A stretch of 64,000 bases of DNA from QFOX01 sp044237845 (lineage in GTDB: Bacteria; Pseudomonadota; Alphaproteobacteria; Rickettsiales; UBA3002), in the NCBI GenBank assembly GCA_044237845.1, contig JBIIEL010000003.1:41185-105184 (forward strand), given 5' to 3'. A program made the position numbers and the translations under genes. The notes below the pieces were generated by a model. It saw only the letters and a list, made by a program, of their open reading frames with translations. It was not told where the DNA came from and did no database searches. Numbering within the stretch: the first letter of the stretch is position 1; each line of letters begins with the position of its first letter. Below are positions 31,051-39,399 of the stretch, one piece after another.

Positions 31051-32664
31051 ATGTTCAAGCATATCTTTAGCCGTAAATCGATTGCACAAATTCAAGGCGA
31101 AGCAGGCGCGCATCTGTTGAAGCGCACGCTCGGTCGCTGGAATCTGGTTTCGCTGGGTATTGGCTGTATCATCGGCGCGGGGATCTTCGTGATGACCGGC
31201 ACCGCCGCTGCCAACCATGCGGGCCCGGCGATCATGCTCAGCTTCGTATTTACCGGTATCGCCTGTGCGTTTGTGGGCCTGTGTTATGCTGAACTCGCCT
31301 CGCTGCTGCCCGTCTCCGGCAGCGCCTATACCTATGCCTATGCCACCCTCGGCGAAGTGTTCGCTTGGATTGTGGGCTGGCTGCTCTTGCTCGAATATGG
31401 CATCGCGGCGGCCACTGTGGCGGTCGGCTGGTCGGGCTATGTGAACAGCTTCCTGCTTGGGTTCGGCGTCATGATTCCGCCTGAATTTACCGTAGCGCCA
31501 GGGCAAACCATTCCGGTGACGGAAGCGCTGCGCGGCCTGTATGAAGCCAGCGGTTACACCGTAGTGTCGTCGCTGCAAGCGAGCGGCGCGATGGTCACCC
31601 ATCTCGGCGATGCTTCCGGCGCGCTGATTAAAGGCGTGTTCAACCTCCCAGCCTGTATTGGTATTCTCGGCGTAGGGACGCTGCTGGTGATTGGCGTCAG
31701 CGAATCCGTCAAAATCAACAATATCATCGTGGCCATTAAACTCGCGGTGGTGCTGCTGTTCGTGCTGCTCGGCGCGTTCTATGTGACCCCGGCGAACTGG
31801 CATCCGTTTATCCCTGAGGCAACGGGCCCGGGCGTCTATGGTTGGGGCGGTGTGTTCCGCGCAGCCAGCATCATCTTCTTTGCCTATGTGGGCTTCGAGG
31901 CGGTTTCAACCGCGGCGCAGGAAGCAAAAGACCCGCAGAAAGACATGCCGTTTGGTATTCTGATGTCGCTGTTCATCTGTACGCTGCTCTATATGGGCGT
32001 AGCGGCAGTGCTGACCGGCATCGTGCCTTACGCGCTGCTCAACGTGGCTGACCCGATGGCCGTGGCGGTGGATAAAATCGGCCTCAGCTGGTTCGCATTC
32101 CTCATTAAAGTGGGCGCAATTATGGGCCTCACCTCGGTGATGCTGGTGCTGCTTTATGGCCAGACGCGGATTTTCTTCACCATGAGCAAAGACGGACTGC
32201 TGCCGGTCGCGCTTTCCAAGGTGCATCCGAAGTTTCAGACGCCTTATATCAATACCCTCATCGTAATGGTGTTGGTGGCAATTGTGGCGGGCTTCACCCC
32301 GATCAGCCTGCTGGGTGATCTGGTGAGCCTCGGCACGCTGGTAGCGTTCATGATTGTGTGCTTCACCGTGCTCTATCTGCGCAAGAAAGAGCCGAACCTG
32401 CCGCGTCCGTTCAAGACGCCGGGGGCACCTGTGACGCCGATTCTGGGCATGCTCACCTGCGGTTACCTCGCGTTCACCATCTTTGGCGGCTTCAATGAGG
32501 CTGGGCAAGTGGTGCTGACCAAAGGTGGAGAGGAAGTCATCCACTATATCGGGCCTTATATGTTGGTAGGGGTTCTGATTTATGTCCTCTACGGCGCGCG
32601 TAACAGTGTGCTGAAGAAGGCATCGGTGGATCTCATCACCCAGCGGCGCGGCGAGGGCAACTAA
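31051..32664 (+). CDS. APC-family amino acid permease (cationic amino acid transporter type)
   Basis: A 537-residue membrane protein with about 12-14 helices. The first, IGCIIGAGIFVMTG, carries the APC substrate-binding GxG motif, and YAELASLLPVSGSAYTYAY follows. Helix 6-7 and loop motifs (FFAYVGFEAVSTAAQEAKDPQKDMP) match the CAT/YfnA branch. It would take up amino acids by proton symport; specificity is unknown. ATG at 31051 is preceded by GCGAGG at 5 nt spacing, so the 37-residue upstream extension was excluded. Confidence 0.88.
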   Translation: MFKHIFSRKSIAQIQGEAGAHLLKRTLGRWNLVSLGIGCIIGAGIFVMTGTAAANHAGPAIMLSFVFTGIACAFVGLCYAELASLLPVSGSAYTYAYATLGEVFAWIVGWLLLLEYGIAAATVAVGWSGYVNSFLLGFGVMIPPEFTVAPGQTIPVTEALRGLYEASGYTVVSSLQASGAMVTHLGDASGALIKGVFNLPACIGILGVGTLLVIGVSESVKINNIIVAIKLAVVLLFVLLGAFYVTPANWHPFIPEATGPGVYGWGGVFRAASIIFFAYVGFEAVSTAAQEAKDPQKDMPFGILMSLFICTLLYMGVAAVLTGIVPYALLNVADPMAVAVDKIGLSWFAFLIKVGAIMGLTSVMLVLLYGQTRIFFTMSKDGLLPVALSKVHPKFQTPYINTLIVMVLVAIVAGFTPISLLGDLVSLGTLVAFMIVCFTVLYLRKKEPNLPRPFKTPGAPVTPILGMLTCGYLAFTIFGGFNEAGQVVLTKGGEEVIHYIGPYMLVGVLIYVLYGARNSVLKKASVDLITQRRGEGN

Positions 32665-32728
32665 GCTTCCCTTTTCGCTTGTCAGTCGTGGGGAATCTCG
32701 ATAAGTAGACGCCCCGCGCGTTGCGTGC

Positions 32729-32804
32729 GCCGCCTTAGCTCAGCTGGTAGAGCACCTCATTCGTAATGAGGGGGTCGTAGGTTCGAATCCTATAGGCGGC
32801 ACCA
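32729..32804 (+). tRNA. tRNA-Thr(CGT)
   Basis: A 76-nt cloverleaf with acceptor arms GCCGCCT/AGGCGGC, D-arm GCTC...GAGC, anticodon stem CCTCA/TGAGG around loop TTCGTAA (anticodon CGT), T-arm with GGTTCGAATCC, discriminator A and an encoded CCA end. It decodes the threonine codon ACG. Confidence 0.97.
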
Positions 32805-32991
32805 TCCTACGCCCTGCGGGCTTCGGGTGGCTTACGCCGCCCGGACGCATCTTGGGCTTAAGGAGTGTCCCTCGAAGCTCTGAAGGAGCGAAGTGGGACT
32901 GGTTCACAAAACCGCACGGGGCGATATCCCCCACTTTATCTTGCCAAAATCTCCCGGACTGGCAGTATGTGCGGCGAAGGCGAGGCGCATT

Positions 32992-34293
32992 ATGGCGGAA
33001 ACCATTCCCTATCTCGATACGATTGAAACGGCACTCACCCGCATGAAAGACTGGGTGGTGGAGCGCGCGTTCACTGCCGAATCACTGGGGCAGATGCTGG
33101 TGGTAGCCATGTTACTGCTGGTGGCGATGGTGGCGTCGCGCCGCCTTGCACCGGTCATCAACGCACTGGCGGAACGCTGGGGTACCAAGAACACGGCGCG
33201 GGTGACGTCGCGCATTCACCTCACCACGCAGGAAGTGCTGATGCTGCTGTTCGCGCCGCTGCTGCTGTGGGTGGCGACGGTGGTGGCCGCGGTGGAATTT
33301 TACCCGGATACCATACTGAACATTGCGGCCAGCCTTGCCGGAGCATGGTCGATGATTCGTCTGGGGTCGGGCACAATCCGCAGCCGGGGCATCTCGAAGG
33401 CGCTGGCGATTGCGATGTGTACCCTTGCGGGGCTGAATATTCTTGGCTGGTTGCGGCCGACGATGGACGCGCTCGATAAGGCAACGCTCACCTCGGGTCA
33501 GAACCCGATTTCGCTCCTTGCGATTATCAAAGTGGTGCTGCTGCTGGTGCTGTTGCTGTGGCTGTCGCGCGTGGCAGCAGAAGCGGTGGAGCGCACGCTT
33601 TGGCGGAGCAAAACCATGACGCCCTCACAGAAAGTGCTGTTCGCAAAGCTGGTTAAAATCGGGCTGATTCTGCTTGCGCTTCTCATCGGCCTCAATGCCT
33701 CGGGCATTGATTTTACCGCGCTGGCCGTGTTCTCCGGGGCGCTCGGTATCGGCCTTGGGTTCGGCTTGCAGCGCGTGTTCTCGAACCTCATCAGCGGATT
33801 TATTCTGTTGATGGATAAATCTATCAAACCGGGCGATGTGATCGCGGTGGCGGATACGTACGGTTGGGTGAACCATATCGGCGCACGGCATGTGTCCATC
33901 CTCACGCGTGACGGCAAGGAGCATCTCGTTCCCAACGAAACACTGATTACGCAGCCGGTGGAAAACTGGTCGTATAGCAACCAGAATATTCGGATACATA
34001 TTCCAATCACGGTGTCGTATCAGGAAGACCGGCGGCTGGTAAAAAAACTGCTGCTCGATGTGACACATGCCAACACGCGGATTCTGAAAGACCCAGCACC
34101 GACTTGTCTCATCGAGAAATTCGGCGAGCGCGGCGTGGAGTTTGAAATCCGCGCCTGGATTGAAGACCCGGTCAACGGCATAGGCAATGTACGCAGCAGT
34201 ATTTACGAAGCGGTATGGGATATGTTCAAGGAGCACGGCATTGCGTTCCCCGCGCCGCAGCGCGATGTACGCATCACGCGTGAGGACGCGTAG
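32992..34293 (+). CDS. MscS-family mechanosensitive channel
   Basis: The 433-residue protein has four or five predicted membrane helices in the first 270 residues, then the pore-lining and upper beta domain signature FSGALGIGLGFGLQRVFSNLISG, followed by FILLMDKSIKPGDVIAV and the cytoplasmic vestibule (VSILTRDGKEHLVPNE). It would open under membrane tension to release solutes on osmotic downshift. ATG at 32992 is preferred over the upstream frame, which reads into the tRNA-proximal spacer. Its 3' end overlaps the convergent ygfZ by 20 nt. Confidence 0.88.
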   Translation: MAETIPYLDTIETALTRMKDWVVERAFTAESLGQMLVVAMLLLVAMVASRRLAPVINALAERWGTKNTARVTSRIHLTTQEVLMLLFAPLLLWVATVVAAVEFYPDTILNIAASLAGAWSMIRLGSGTIRSRGISKALAIAMCTLAGLNILGWLRPTMDALDKATLTSGQNPISLLAIIKVVLLLVLLLWLSRVAAEAVERTLWRSKTMTPSQKVLFAKLVKIGLILLALLIGLNASGIDFTALAVFSGALGIGLGFGLQRVFSNLISGFILLMDKSIKPGDVIAVADTYGWVNHIGARHVSILTRDGKEHLVPNETLITQPVENWSYSNQNIRIHIPITVSYQEDRRLVKKLLLDVTHANTRILKDPAPTCLIEKFGERGVEFEIRAWIEDPVNGIGNVRSSIYEAVWDMFKEHGIAFPAPQRDVRITREDA

Positions 34294-35023
34294 AAAGCAG
34301 CTTCGATTGCATCCATTCCGGTAGCGTAGCGCGGTAGGTGACGCCGTCCAGCTCGACCAGTCCATTCTTTGTCGTCACATCCTCAAAACGTAGCAACATG
34401 AGGCGCGTGGGCAGCGTGTCGTGCGTGAGGATGTAAAACCCCTTGCGCGCGATCTGCTTGTAATGCATGCGTGCGATGATTTCCTGCCCGACATAACAGC
34501 CCTTGGTGAAGCTGATGGCGTGGAGCAAATCATAGCCCGCATCCATCGCGACGATGGTATCCGGCGCGAAATCCACCGCGCTTTCGGGAATGCCGAGGGC
34601 AAGGGGTGACAGGTGGTTGGTGGTTGGTGGCAGGTGCGCTTCGCGGCTGTAAAGCCGCTGTGGCAACTGCGGATGGCGCGGGTCGGGCAGGCCATCATCA
34701 GCGAGGGTGATATGCCAGTCGCCGCTAACATCCGTGATGGTAACCTTCGCGCGGAGTTTATACATGGCAAGGCGCTTGAGCAGCGTGGGGGCGTGCAGCG
34801 CAGGGGTATCGAGAAGAATACCGTCGCCTGCGCCGATAGAAGCTGCGTCGATGAGAAACATATCGTGGAGAATTTTCCCCTGCGGTGAAAGCAGCGCGGC
34901 GAACTGAATTTTTGCGTCGGCGAGCTTGGCCACATCCTGCGTCAGGATGCCTTGCAGGAAGGGGATGGCATCCTCGCCAGTGATGGCGATGAGGGCGCGG
35001 GCGCTGTGAGGTGGGGGGTGCAT
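34274..35023 (-). CDS. ygfZ: YgfZ/GcvT-domain folate-binding protein
   Basis: A 249-residue protein with the hallmark KGCYVGQE motif (174-181), whose Cys is needed for function, plus LTQDV near 28-32 and the N-terminal GcvT-like fold. YgfZ (IbaA57 family) uses tetrahydrofolate in iron-sulfur cluster assembly or repair. An in-frame low-complexity insert (LPPTTNHLSP, about residues 131-140) is encoded by heptanucleotide tandem repeats at 34604-34635. Start and the upstream glycosyltransferase stop overlap as TAATG, implying coupling. Confidence 0.87.
   Translation of the reverse strand: MHPPPHSARALIAITGEDAIPFLQGILTQDVAKLADAKIQFAALLSPQGKILHDMFLIDAASIGAGDGILLDTPALHAPTLLKRLAMYKLRAKVTITDVSGDWHITLADDGLPDPRHPQLPQRLYSREAHLPPTTNHLSPLALGIPESAVDFAPDTIVAMDAGYDLLHAISFTKGCYVGQEIIARMHYKQIARKGFYILTHDTLPTRLMLLRFEDVTTKNGLVELDGVTYRATLPEWMQSKLLSTRPHA
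34604..34635. repeat. Heptanucleotide tandem repeat inside ygfZ
   Basis: On the plus strand the units GGTGACA, GGTGGTT, GGTGGTT and GGTGGCA follow in direct succession, then GGTG. The repeat keeps the ygfZ frame open and adds about ten residues to a surface-like region. Confidence 0.7.
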
Positions 35024-36042
35024 TACGCCGTTATATAGGGCGCGAGGGCGGTTTGTAAACGCTGCGCCATCGCTTCGCGGCTGTATTCGCGCGTCATCAG
35101 ACCGTGGGCGGAGGTGGAAAGTTCGCCCGCCAGCCGTGGTGAGGTGAGTAGTTTTTCAATCATAATCGCCAGTTCTTGCGGGTGTTCCGTCGGCACAAAC
35201 AGTGCGTAGCCGCCGACATGGGCAATGCTGCGCGGCCCTGGTGTATCGGTGGTGATGACGGGGACGCAATGCGCCATGGCCTCCACCATCGCAAGGCCGA
35301 AGGATTCCTTACGCGAGGGAAGCACGAACAGGTCGATCGATTCGAAAAACGCGGCTTTGTCGGTCACCCAGCCGGCGAGGATGACGCGGTCTTCCAGTTT
35401 ATGGGCGCGGATGAGTGCTTCGAGTGTCGGGCGCTCGTCACCTTCGCCCGCGAGGATGGCGCGGAATTCAAACCCGCTTTTGGTAGCAATCGCAAGCGCG
35501 TGGATGAGCAGGTCGAAGCCTTTGACGGGATGAAAGCGACCCATCGCGCCGATGACGGGCGGCGTGCGATATTCCGGGCGTGCGGTGAGCGCGGGCAAGC
35601 GCACCATGTTGGGCAGGAAGGTGACGGATTTGCAGCCGGAGTCTTTGAGATGCGCCTCGACATGGCGGGTGATGGCGAAGCAGTGATCCGCCCGCGCGAA
35701 GCGTTTGGTGTTGTAGTTATGGGCGATGGCAATCACCGGCACGCGGCCTTTACAGGCAAGCAGCGCCAGCTTCAGTGCGCGGTTGCCATGACAGAGAATC
35801 GCCCGCACGTTGTTTCGTTCGACCATGCGACGCAGCCGCCGTGCGGCAAAGATGTCCCATCCCGCAAGGTTGAAAAGCGATTGATGGGCAAAGCGATGCG
35901 CCGCCAGTGGCTTACGTATCCATGCGCGGGGCGAGATGACATTGAGTGCGGGAATGGATGCTGCCGCCAGCGCCTCGGCGTAGTCGAACGCGGCCTGCTC
36001 CAACCCACCGCGCTTCCTGCCTAACATGAGATTGAGAATCAC
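35023..36042 (-). CDS. GT4-family glycosyltransferase
   Basis: This 339-residue protein has two Rossmann-like halves. The C-terminal half carries GRFHPVKGFDLLIHAL (about 169-184), ILAGEGDER, VILAGWV and the donor-binding FVLPSRKESFGLAMVEAM with the E-x7-E pattern. It would transfer a nucleotide sugar onto a lipid or glycan in the cytoplasm, probably for lipopolysaccharide or an exopolysaccharide; the acceptor is unknown. It precedes ygfZ with a TAATG junction. Heptamer repeats lie at its 5' edge. Confidence 0.85.
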   Translation of the reverse strand: MILNLMLGRKRGGLEQAAFDYAEALAAASIPALNVISPRAWIRKPLAAHRFAHQSLFNLAGWDIFAARRLRRMVERNNVRAILCHGNRALKLALLACKGRVPVIAIAHNYNTKRFARADHCFAITRHVEAHLKDSGCKSVTFLPNMVRLPALTARPEYRTPPVIGAMGRFHPVKGFDLLIHALAIATKSGFEFRAILAGEGDERPTLEALIRAHKLEDRVILAGWVTDKAAFFESIDLFVLPSRKESFGLAMVEAMAHCVPVITTDTPGPRSIAHVGGYALFVPTEHPQELAIMIEKLLTSPRLAGELSTSAHGLMTREYSREAMAQRLQTALAPYITA

Positions 36043-36083
36043 CGCTTACCGTTCACTGTTTGCCGTTTGCCGCTTACCAACTA
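36042..36083. repeat. Heptanucleotide tandem repeat (intergenic)
   Basis: Six degenerate 7-bp units in a row: CCGCTTA, CCGTTCA, CTGTTTG, CCGTTTG, CCGCTTA, CCAACTA. It lies between the glycosyltransferase start and usg and shows the same 7-bp period as the repeats in ygfZ, cysS and trmJ. Confidence 0.7.
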
Positions 36084-36114
36084 ATACGGGTAACGGTCTG
36101 CGGTCAACGATGGA

Positions 36115-36390
36115 CTAGTGAATCAGCAACGAACCTTGTACCAGTTTGAATTCGGCGGGGGTGACCAGTTCCGCATGCATCACTTTTACGGAGTGAATTT
36201 TGCCGTCGAGCTCGCGGTCCCAGAAATCGAGGAATTTATGCAGCGTCGGGAATTTGGGGGCAATGTCGAACTCCTGCCAGACATAGGATTGCAGCAGCAC
36301 CGGATGGTCCGGGAAGCGGTAAATAATCTCCGCCGTCGTCAGCCGGTAATCACGGAGCATCAGCTCCAATTCGCGCGGTTTTTCAGTCAT
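36115..36390 (-). CDS. usg: Usg family protein
   Basis: A 91-residue protein of the alphaproteobacterial Usg family: LRDYRLTTAEIIYRFPDHP, LQSYVWQEFDIAPKFPTLHKFLDFWDRELDG and KVMHAELVTPAEFK. In several Alphaproteobacteria it lies beside tryptophan genes, hence the name (upstream gene); the function is unknown. Here no trp genes are in view. It is a useful class marker. Confidence 0.85.
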   Translation of the reverse strand: MTEKPRELELMLRDYRLTTAEIIYRFPDHPVLLQSYVWQEFDIAPKFPTLHKFLDFWDRELDGKIHSVKVMHAELVTPAEFKLVQGSLLIH

Positions 36391-36499
36391 TCATATGCTC
36401 CTATCCTACATGGACAGCGTGGAACATGGGCATCGCCCCATGCTCCAACCTAGCATAATTTCTGACCAAAATCTGCAAAAAAGTGAGCTTAGGCTTGGA

Positions 36500-37252
36500 T
36501 TATTGAACTTTGAGGATGAGGTAGCACGCAGGAGATTTGTTGGAGACGCTATAGTCTGAAGTGGTAGGATTATCTGAGTTAGTACAGCTAGATAAGGCGG
36601 TATGATTAGGGGTCATCAGCCAGCCGGTGCCAGGGCGGCTATCATCGAATTTGGCGTCGAGCGAGAGAGTTTGAATAGGGGTGAGCATAGCTGTATTCGC
36701 TAAAGTTGTAGAAGTAGGGCTGATTTTTGCTACGCGGATAACATGTCCGTAGAGCCCGTCGAAATAGAATCCGTCGCCACTGACATCGCCATCCAAATCG
36801 TCTGGATGGTCAAACATCAGTGCGGAATCTGGGAAGCTGGAACGGGGGATGTTGACGCCTGCCTTAGCATATAGAGTGCCGCCACCGCCGGAGCTTTCGC
36901 CCGTATAGCTGCCATCAATCAGTTTTGCGTGATTGAGTTGTTCAAATGCATAGAAAATTTCTGGTGTAGCGATCGAACCACCATTGTCTGAACTCATAAT
37001 CTGTCCATTTCCATCACCATTATAGGTGGTGGAAAGTTGTGAGGTGGCGTCCGCCAGATCACCTGGAACGGCACCGTATTTCTGTTGAAACTGGCCAAAA
37101 ACATTCATGTAGTACTTGGATTCATTGATGATGCCGGTGAGTTCGGCGTTTTTGACATAGGTGCGCCCGGCGACCAGCCCGCCCATCAGCAGGCCAACGA
37201 TGACGATGACGATCGCCATTTCAAATAGGGTAAAAGCGTGGCGGCGGTGCAT
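36500..37252 (-). CDS. Pseudopilin-like protein with type IV prepilin N-terminus (paralogue 3)
   Basis: A 250-residue protein beginning MHRRHAFTLFEMAIVIVIVG, the prepilin signal with Ala at -1 and Glu at +5. The head domain has FQQKYGAVPGDLADA, a YNGDGNG segment, FYAFEQLNHAKLIDG, a DLDGDVSGDGFYFDG loop and a C-terminal CYLILKVQ. It shares its layout with the two pseudopilins at 3.2 and 4.7 kb but is more diverged. ATG at 37252 is preceded by GAGG at 5 nt; the upstream open frame overlaps a divergent gene and was excluded. Confidence 0.75.
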   Translation of the reverse strand: MHRRHAFTLFEMAIVIVIVGLLMGGLVAGRTYVKNAELTGIINESKYYMNVFGQFQQKYGAVPGDLADATSQLSTTYNGDGNGQIMSSDNGGSIATPEIFYAFEQLNHAKLIDGSYTGESSGGGGTLYAKAGVNIPRSSFPDSALMFDHPDDLDGDVSGDGFYFDGLYGHVIRVAKISPTSTTLANTAMLTPIQTLSLDAKFDDSRPGTGWLMTPNHTALSSCTNSDNPTTSDYSVSNKSPACYLILKVQ

Positions 37253-37358
37253 AAGAGCCTCATCTGTGAAGTTCATCCACTCTAGGCGATTATTGTGCGT
37301 GCGGCAATCTTGCCCTGCGGCATAGGGCTTGCTAAAGGTATCAAAGAAGCGGGTAGTG

Positions 37359-38255
37359 ATGCGAAATCCTCGGTATGTGCTGGTTTTAGTGGTGGTGATG
37401 CTCGTGGTGAGCAGTGCGCCTACCATTGCCGTGGCGGCGGATGCGTTGATTGAGGGCGGAAAGCTCTGCACCCAGCAATTCCCCGTGCAGGAGCGGGCGC
37501 AGCGCATTCCCACCCATCTGCTGGCGGCGATTTCGACCACCGAATCCGGTCGTTGGCACAAGGGGCTCGGCATGGCAGTGCCCTGGCCGTGGACGATCAA
37601 CGTGGAGGGCAAAGGCTATTATTTCGACAGCAAGGCCGAGGCCATCGCCCAGACGCAAAGCCTGATGGCGCGGGGCTATCGCAGTATCGATGTCGGCTGT
37701 ATGCAGGTGAATCTGAAGCATCACTCAGGTGCCTTCCGGGATTTGAATGAGGCATTCGACCCTGCGGCCAATGTGGCCTATGCCGCGAAATTCCTGAGCC
37801 GCAATTACCAGGAGCTGGGTGATTGGATTAAGGCGACAGCCGCCTATCACTCGCGCACTGAGGCGCGGGGAAAGAAATACCTCGCCAGCATCGAGCGGAG
37901 TTGGAACCGGATTGTGACTAAGGTGGCTGCCGCGCGCGCGACGCAGGGCAAGGCTGTCGCTAGCAGTCCCGCCGCTGCCCCTGTGGAAGCGGTAGAGGAG
38001 GAGGCTGCGGAGCCACAGCCCGCAGCAAAAGCACCTAAACCCAAACGCGTTATTCCCTCGACCCATAATGTCAAAATCATCCGCGTGAATGAGGCCGGAC
38101 AAGGTGACCACCCGCCTGAGCCGCGCCGCGAAGCCGCGCGTGAGGACGATATGCTCATCCGCCCGGCAAAGAGTTCTGTGCGCCGCGTGGCGCTTGACAA
38201 CGACGACGCATCCACGCAACCTAGGGCGCAGCCGAAATCGGTATTCGTCAACTAA
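37359..38255 (+). CDS. Secreted lytic transglycosylase (SLT domain)
   Basis: A 298-residue protein with a signal peptide (VLVLVVVMLVVSSAPTIAVAA). The SLT-like domain follows: HLLAAISTTESGRW with its catalytic Glu, VGCMQVNLKHHS, FDPAANVAYAAKFLSRN and AAYHSRTEARGKKYLASI. It should cleave peptidoglycan glycan strands in the periplasm. The C-terminal third is Ala/Pro/Glu- and Arg-rich. The domain resembles transglycosylases of secretion or flagellar systems, but no such genes adjoin it. TTG at 37329 is a less likely start. Confidence 0.82.
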   Translation: MRNPRYVLVLVVVMLVVSSAPTIAVAADALIEGGKLCTQQFPVQERAQRIPTHLLAAISTTESGRWHKGLGMAVPWPWTINVEGKGYYFDSKAEAIAQTQSLMARGYRSIDVGCMQVNLKHHSGAFRDLNEAFDPAANVAYAAKFLSRNYQELGDWIKATAAYHSRTEARGKKYLASIERSWNRIVTKVAAARATQGKAVASSPAAAPVEAVEEEAAEPQPAAKAPKPKRVIPSTHNVKIIRVNEAGQGDHPPEPRREAAREDDMLIRPAKSSVRRVALDNDDASTQPRAQPKSVFVN

Positions 38256-38268
38256 ACAAGAGCTTCAC

Positions 38269-38445
38269 ATGGTCGAAACAATCAACGTATCCGAGCCACA
38301 GGTCGCGTGCGATGGTGGCGGTGGCGCGCTGGGGCATCCGCGCGTGTTTTTGCATATTGATACTGACGCGGGCAACCAGGTGACCTGCCCGTATTGCAGC
38401 CGCACCTATGTGCTGCATTCGCCGCATCATGGGCATGCTGCCTAA
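38269..38445 (+). CDS. zf-CHCC zinc-finger protein (NDUFS6-like)
   Basis: A 58-residue protein matching the alphaproteobacterial zf-CHCC family: CDGGGGALGHPRVFLHI then VTCPYCSRTYVL, giving Cys14, His23, Cys40 and Cys43 as zinc ligands. The mitochondrial relative NDUFS6 is a complex I subunit. It begins 13 nt after the transglycosylase gene, and its stop shares TAATG with the next gene. Confidence 0.85.
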   Translation: MVETINVSEPQVACDGGGGALGHPRVFLHIDTDAGNQVTCPYCSRTYVLHSPHHGHAA

Positions 38446-38639
38446 TGGGAAGTGCAAGCACAATGCTGGTTCTGGGGGCTATGGTTTCGGTGCTCGTCGT
38501 GCTGGTGCTCGGCATCGTGACAATGGCGCGCGGCGGCGAGTTCTACAAAAAACACGGCAATAAAATTATGGTCGCGCGCGTGGTGTTGCAAGGCATTGCC
38601 ATTGCGCTAGTTGCCGCATTGTTGATGATGAAGAAATAG
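38445..38639 (+). CDS. Twin transmembrane helix small protein (HIG1 type)
   Basis: A 64-residue protein with two membrane helices separated by the loop MARGGEFYKKHGNKIMVARV, the HIG1-domain signature. Mitochondrial relatives associate with respiratory supercomplexes; the bacterial role is unknown. The start at 38445 overlaps the preceding stop as TAATG; ATG at 38463 is an alternative. It lies 9 nt before etfB, a frequent neighbourhood in Alphaproteobacteria. Confidence 0.8.
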   Translation: MGSASTMLVLGAMVSVLVVLVLGIVTMARGGEFYKKHGNKIMVARVVLQGIAIALVAALLMMKK

Positions 38640-38648
38640 GAGCTACGC

Positions 38649-39398
38649 ATGAAAATCCTCGTCCCCGTGAAACGTGTTGTGGATTATAACGTGAAAGTTC
38701 GCGTGAAGGCGGATGGCTCGGGCGTGGAGCTCGCCAACGTGAAAATGAGCATGAACCCGTTCGATGAGATCGCGGTGGAAGAGGCGATTCGCCTCAAGGA
38801 AAAAGGCATCGCGACCGAGGTGGTGGTGGTCTCGATTGGCCCGAAACAGGTGGAAGAAACACTGCGCACCGCGCTTGCGGTGGGTGCAGATCGCGCGATT
38901 GCGATTGCGGCAGACACGCGCATTGAGCCGCTCGTGGCCGCGAAGCTGCTGAAGGCGGTTGTTGAAAAGGAACAAGCGAACCTCGTCATCGCGGGGAAAC
39001 AGGCGATTGATGATGACGCGAATCAGACCGGGCAAATGCTCGCCGCGTTGCTGGGCTGGCCGCAGGCAACGTTTGCTTCGAAAGTAGAGATTGCAGGCAG
39101 CGAAGCGATTGTGACGCGCGAAGTGGATGGCGGGCTGATGACGATTGCGGTGACGCTGCCGGCGGTGATTACCACCGACCTGCGCCTCAACGAACCGCGC
39201 TACGCTAAACTGCCAGACATCATGAAAGCGCGCGCCAAGCCACTCGCGACGCTGACGCCCGCCGAGCTGGGTGTGGATGTGAGCGAACGCACGAAAGTGC
39301 TTTCGGTGGCGGAGCCTGCAAAACGCAAAGGCGGCGGCAAGGTAAAAGACGTTGCTGAGCTGATAGATAAACTGAGAAACGAAGCGAAGGTGATTTAA
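38649..39398 (+). CDS. etfB: Electron transfer flavoprotein beta subunit
   Basis: A 249-residue protein with the family start MKILVPVKRVVDYNVKVRVK, MNPFDEIAVEEAIRLKEKG, and the adenine nucleotide-binding signature VIAGKQAIDDDANQTGQML. EtfB with EtfA passes electrons from acyl-CoA dehydrogenases to the quinone pool. etfA follows after 1 nt, so the pair is coupled. Confidence 0.95.
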   Translation: MKILVPVKRVVDYNVKVRVKADGSGVELANVKMSMNPFDEIAVEEAIRLKEKGIATEVVVVSIGPKQVEETLRTALAVGADRAIAIAADTRIEPLVAAKLLKAVVEKEQANLVIAGKQAIDDDANQTGQMLAALLGWPQATFASKVEIAGSEAIVTREVDGGLMTIAVTLPAVITTDLRLNEPRYAKLPDIMKARAKPLATLTPAELGVDVSERTKVLSVAEPAKRKGGGKVKDVAELIDKLRNEAKVI

Positions 39399-39399
39399 C

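Noticed and set aside
32740..32934. Minus-strand frame with a GFEPTTPSLRMRCS-type sequence
   Set aside because: This is the well-known false translation antisense to a tRNA gene, here tRNA-Thr.
32899..32945. Possible ninth PHO-like box upstream of the MscS gene
   Set aside because: GGTTCACAAAACCGCAC has only one good half and the nearest TATCTT is 19 nt away, so it does not fit the eight-site pattern.
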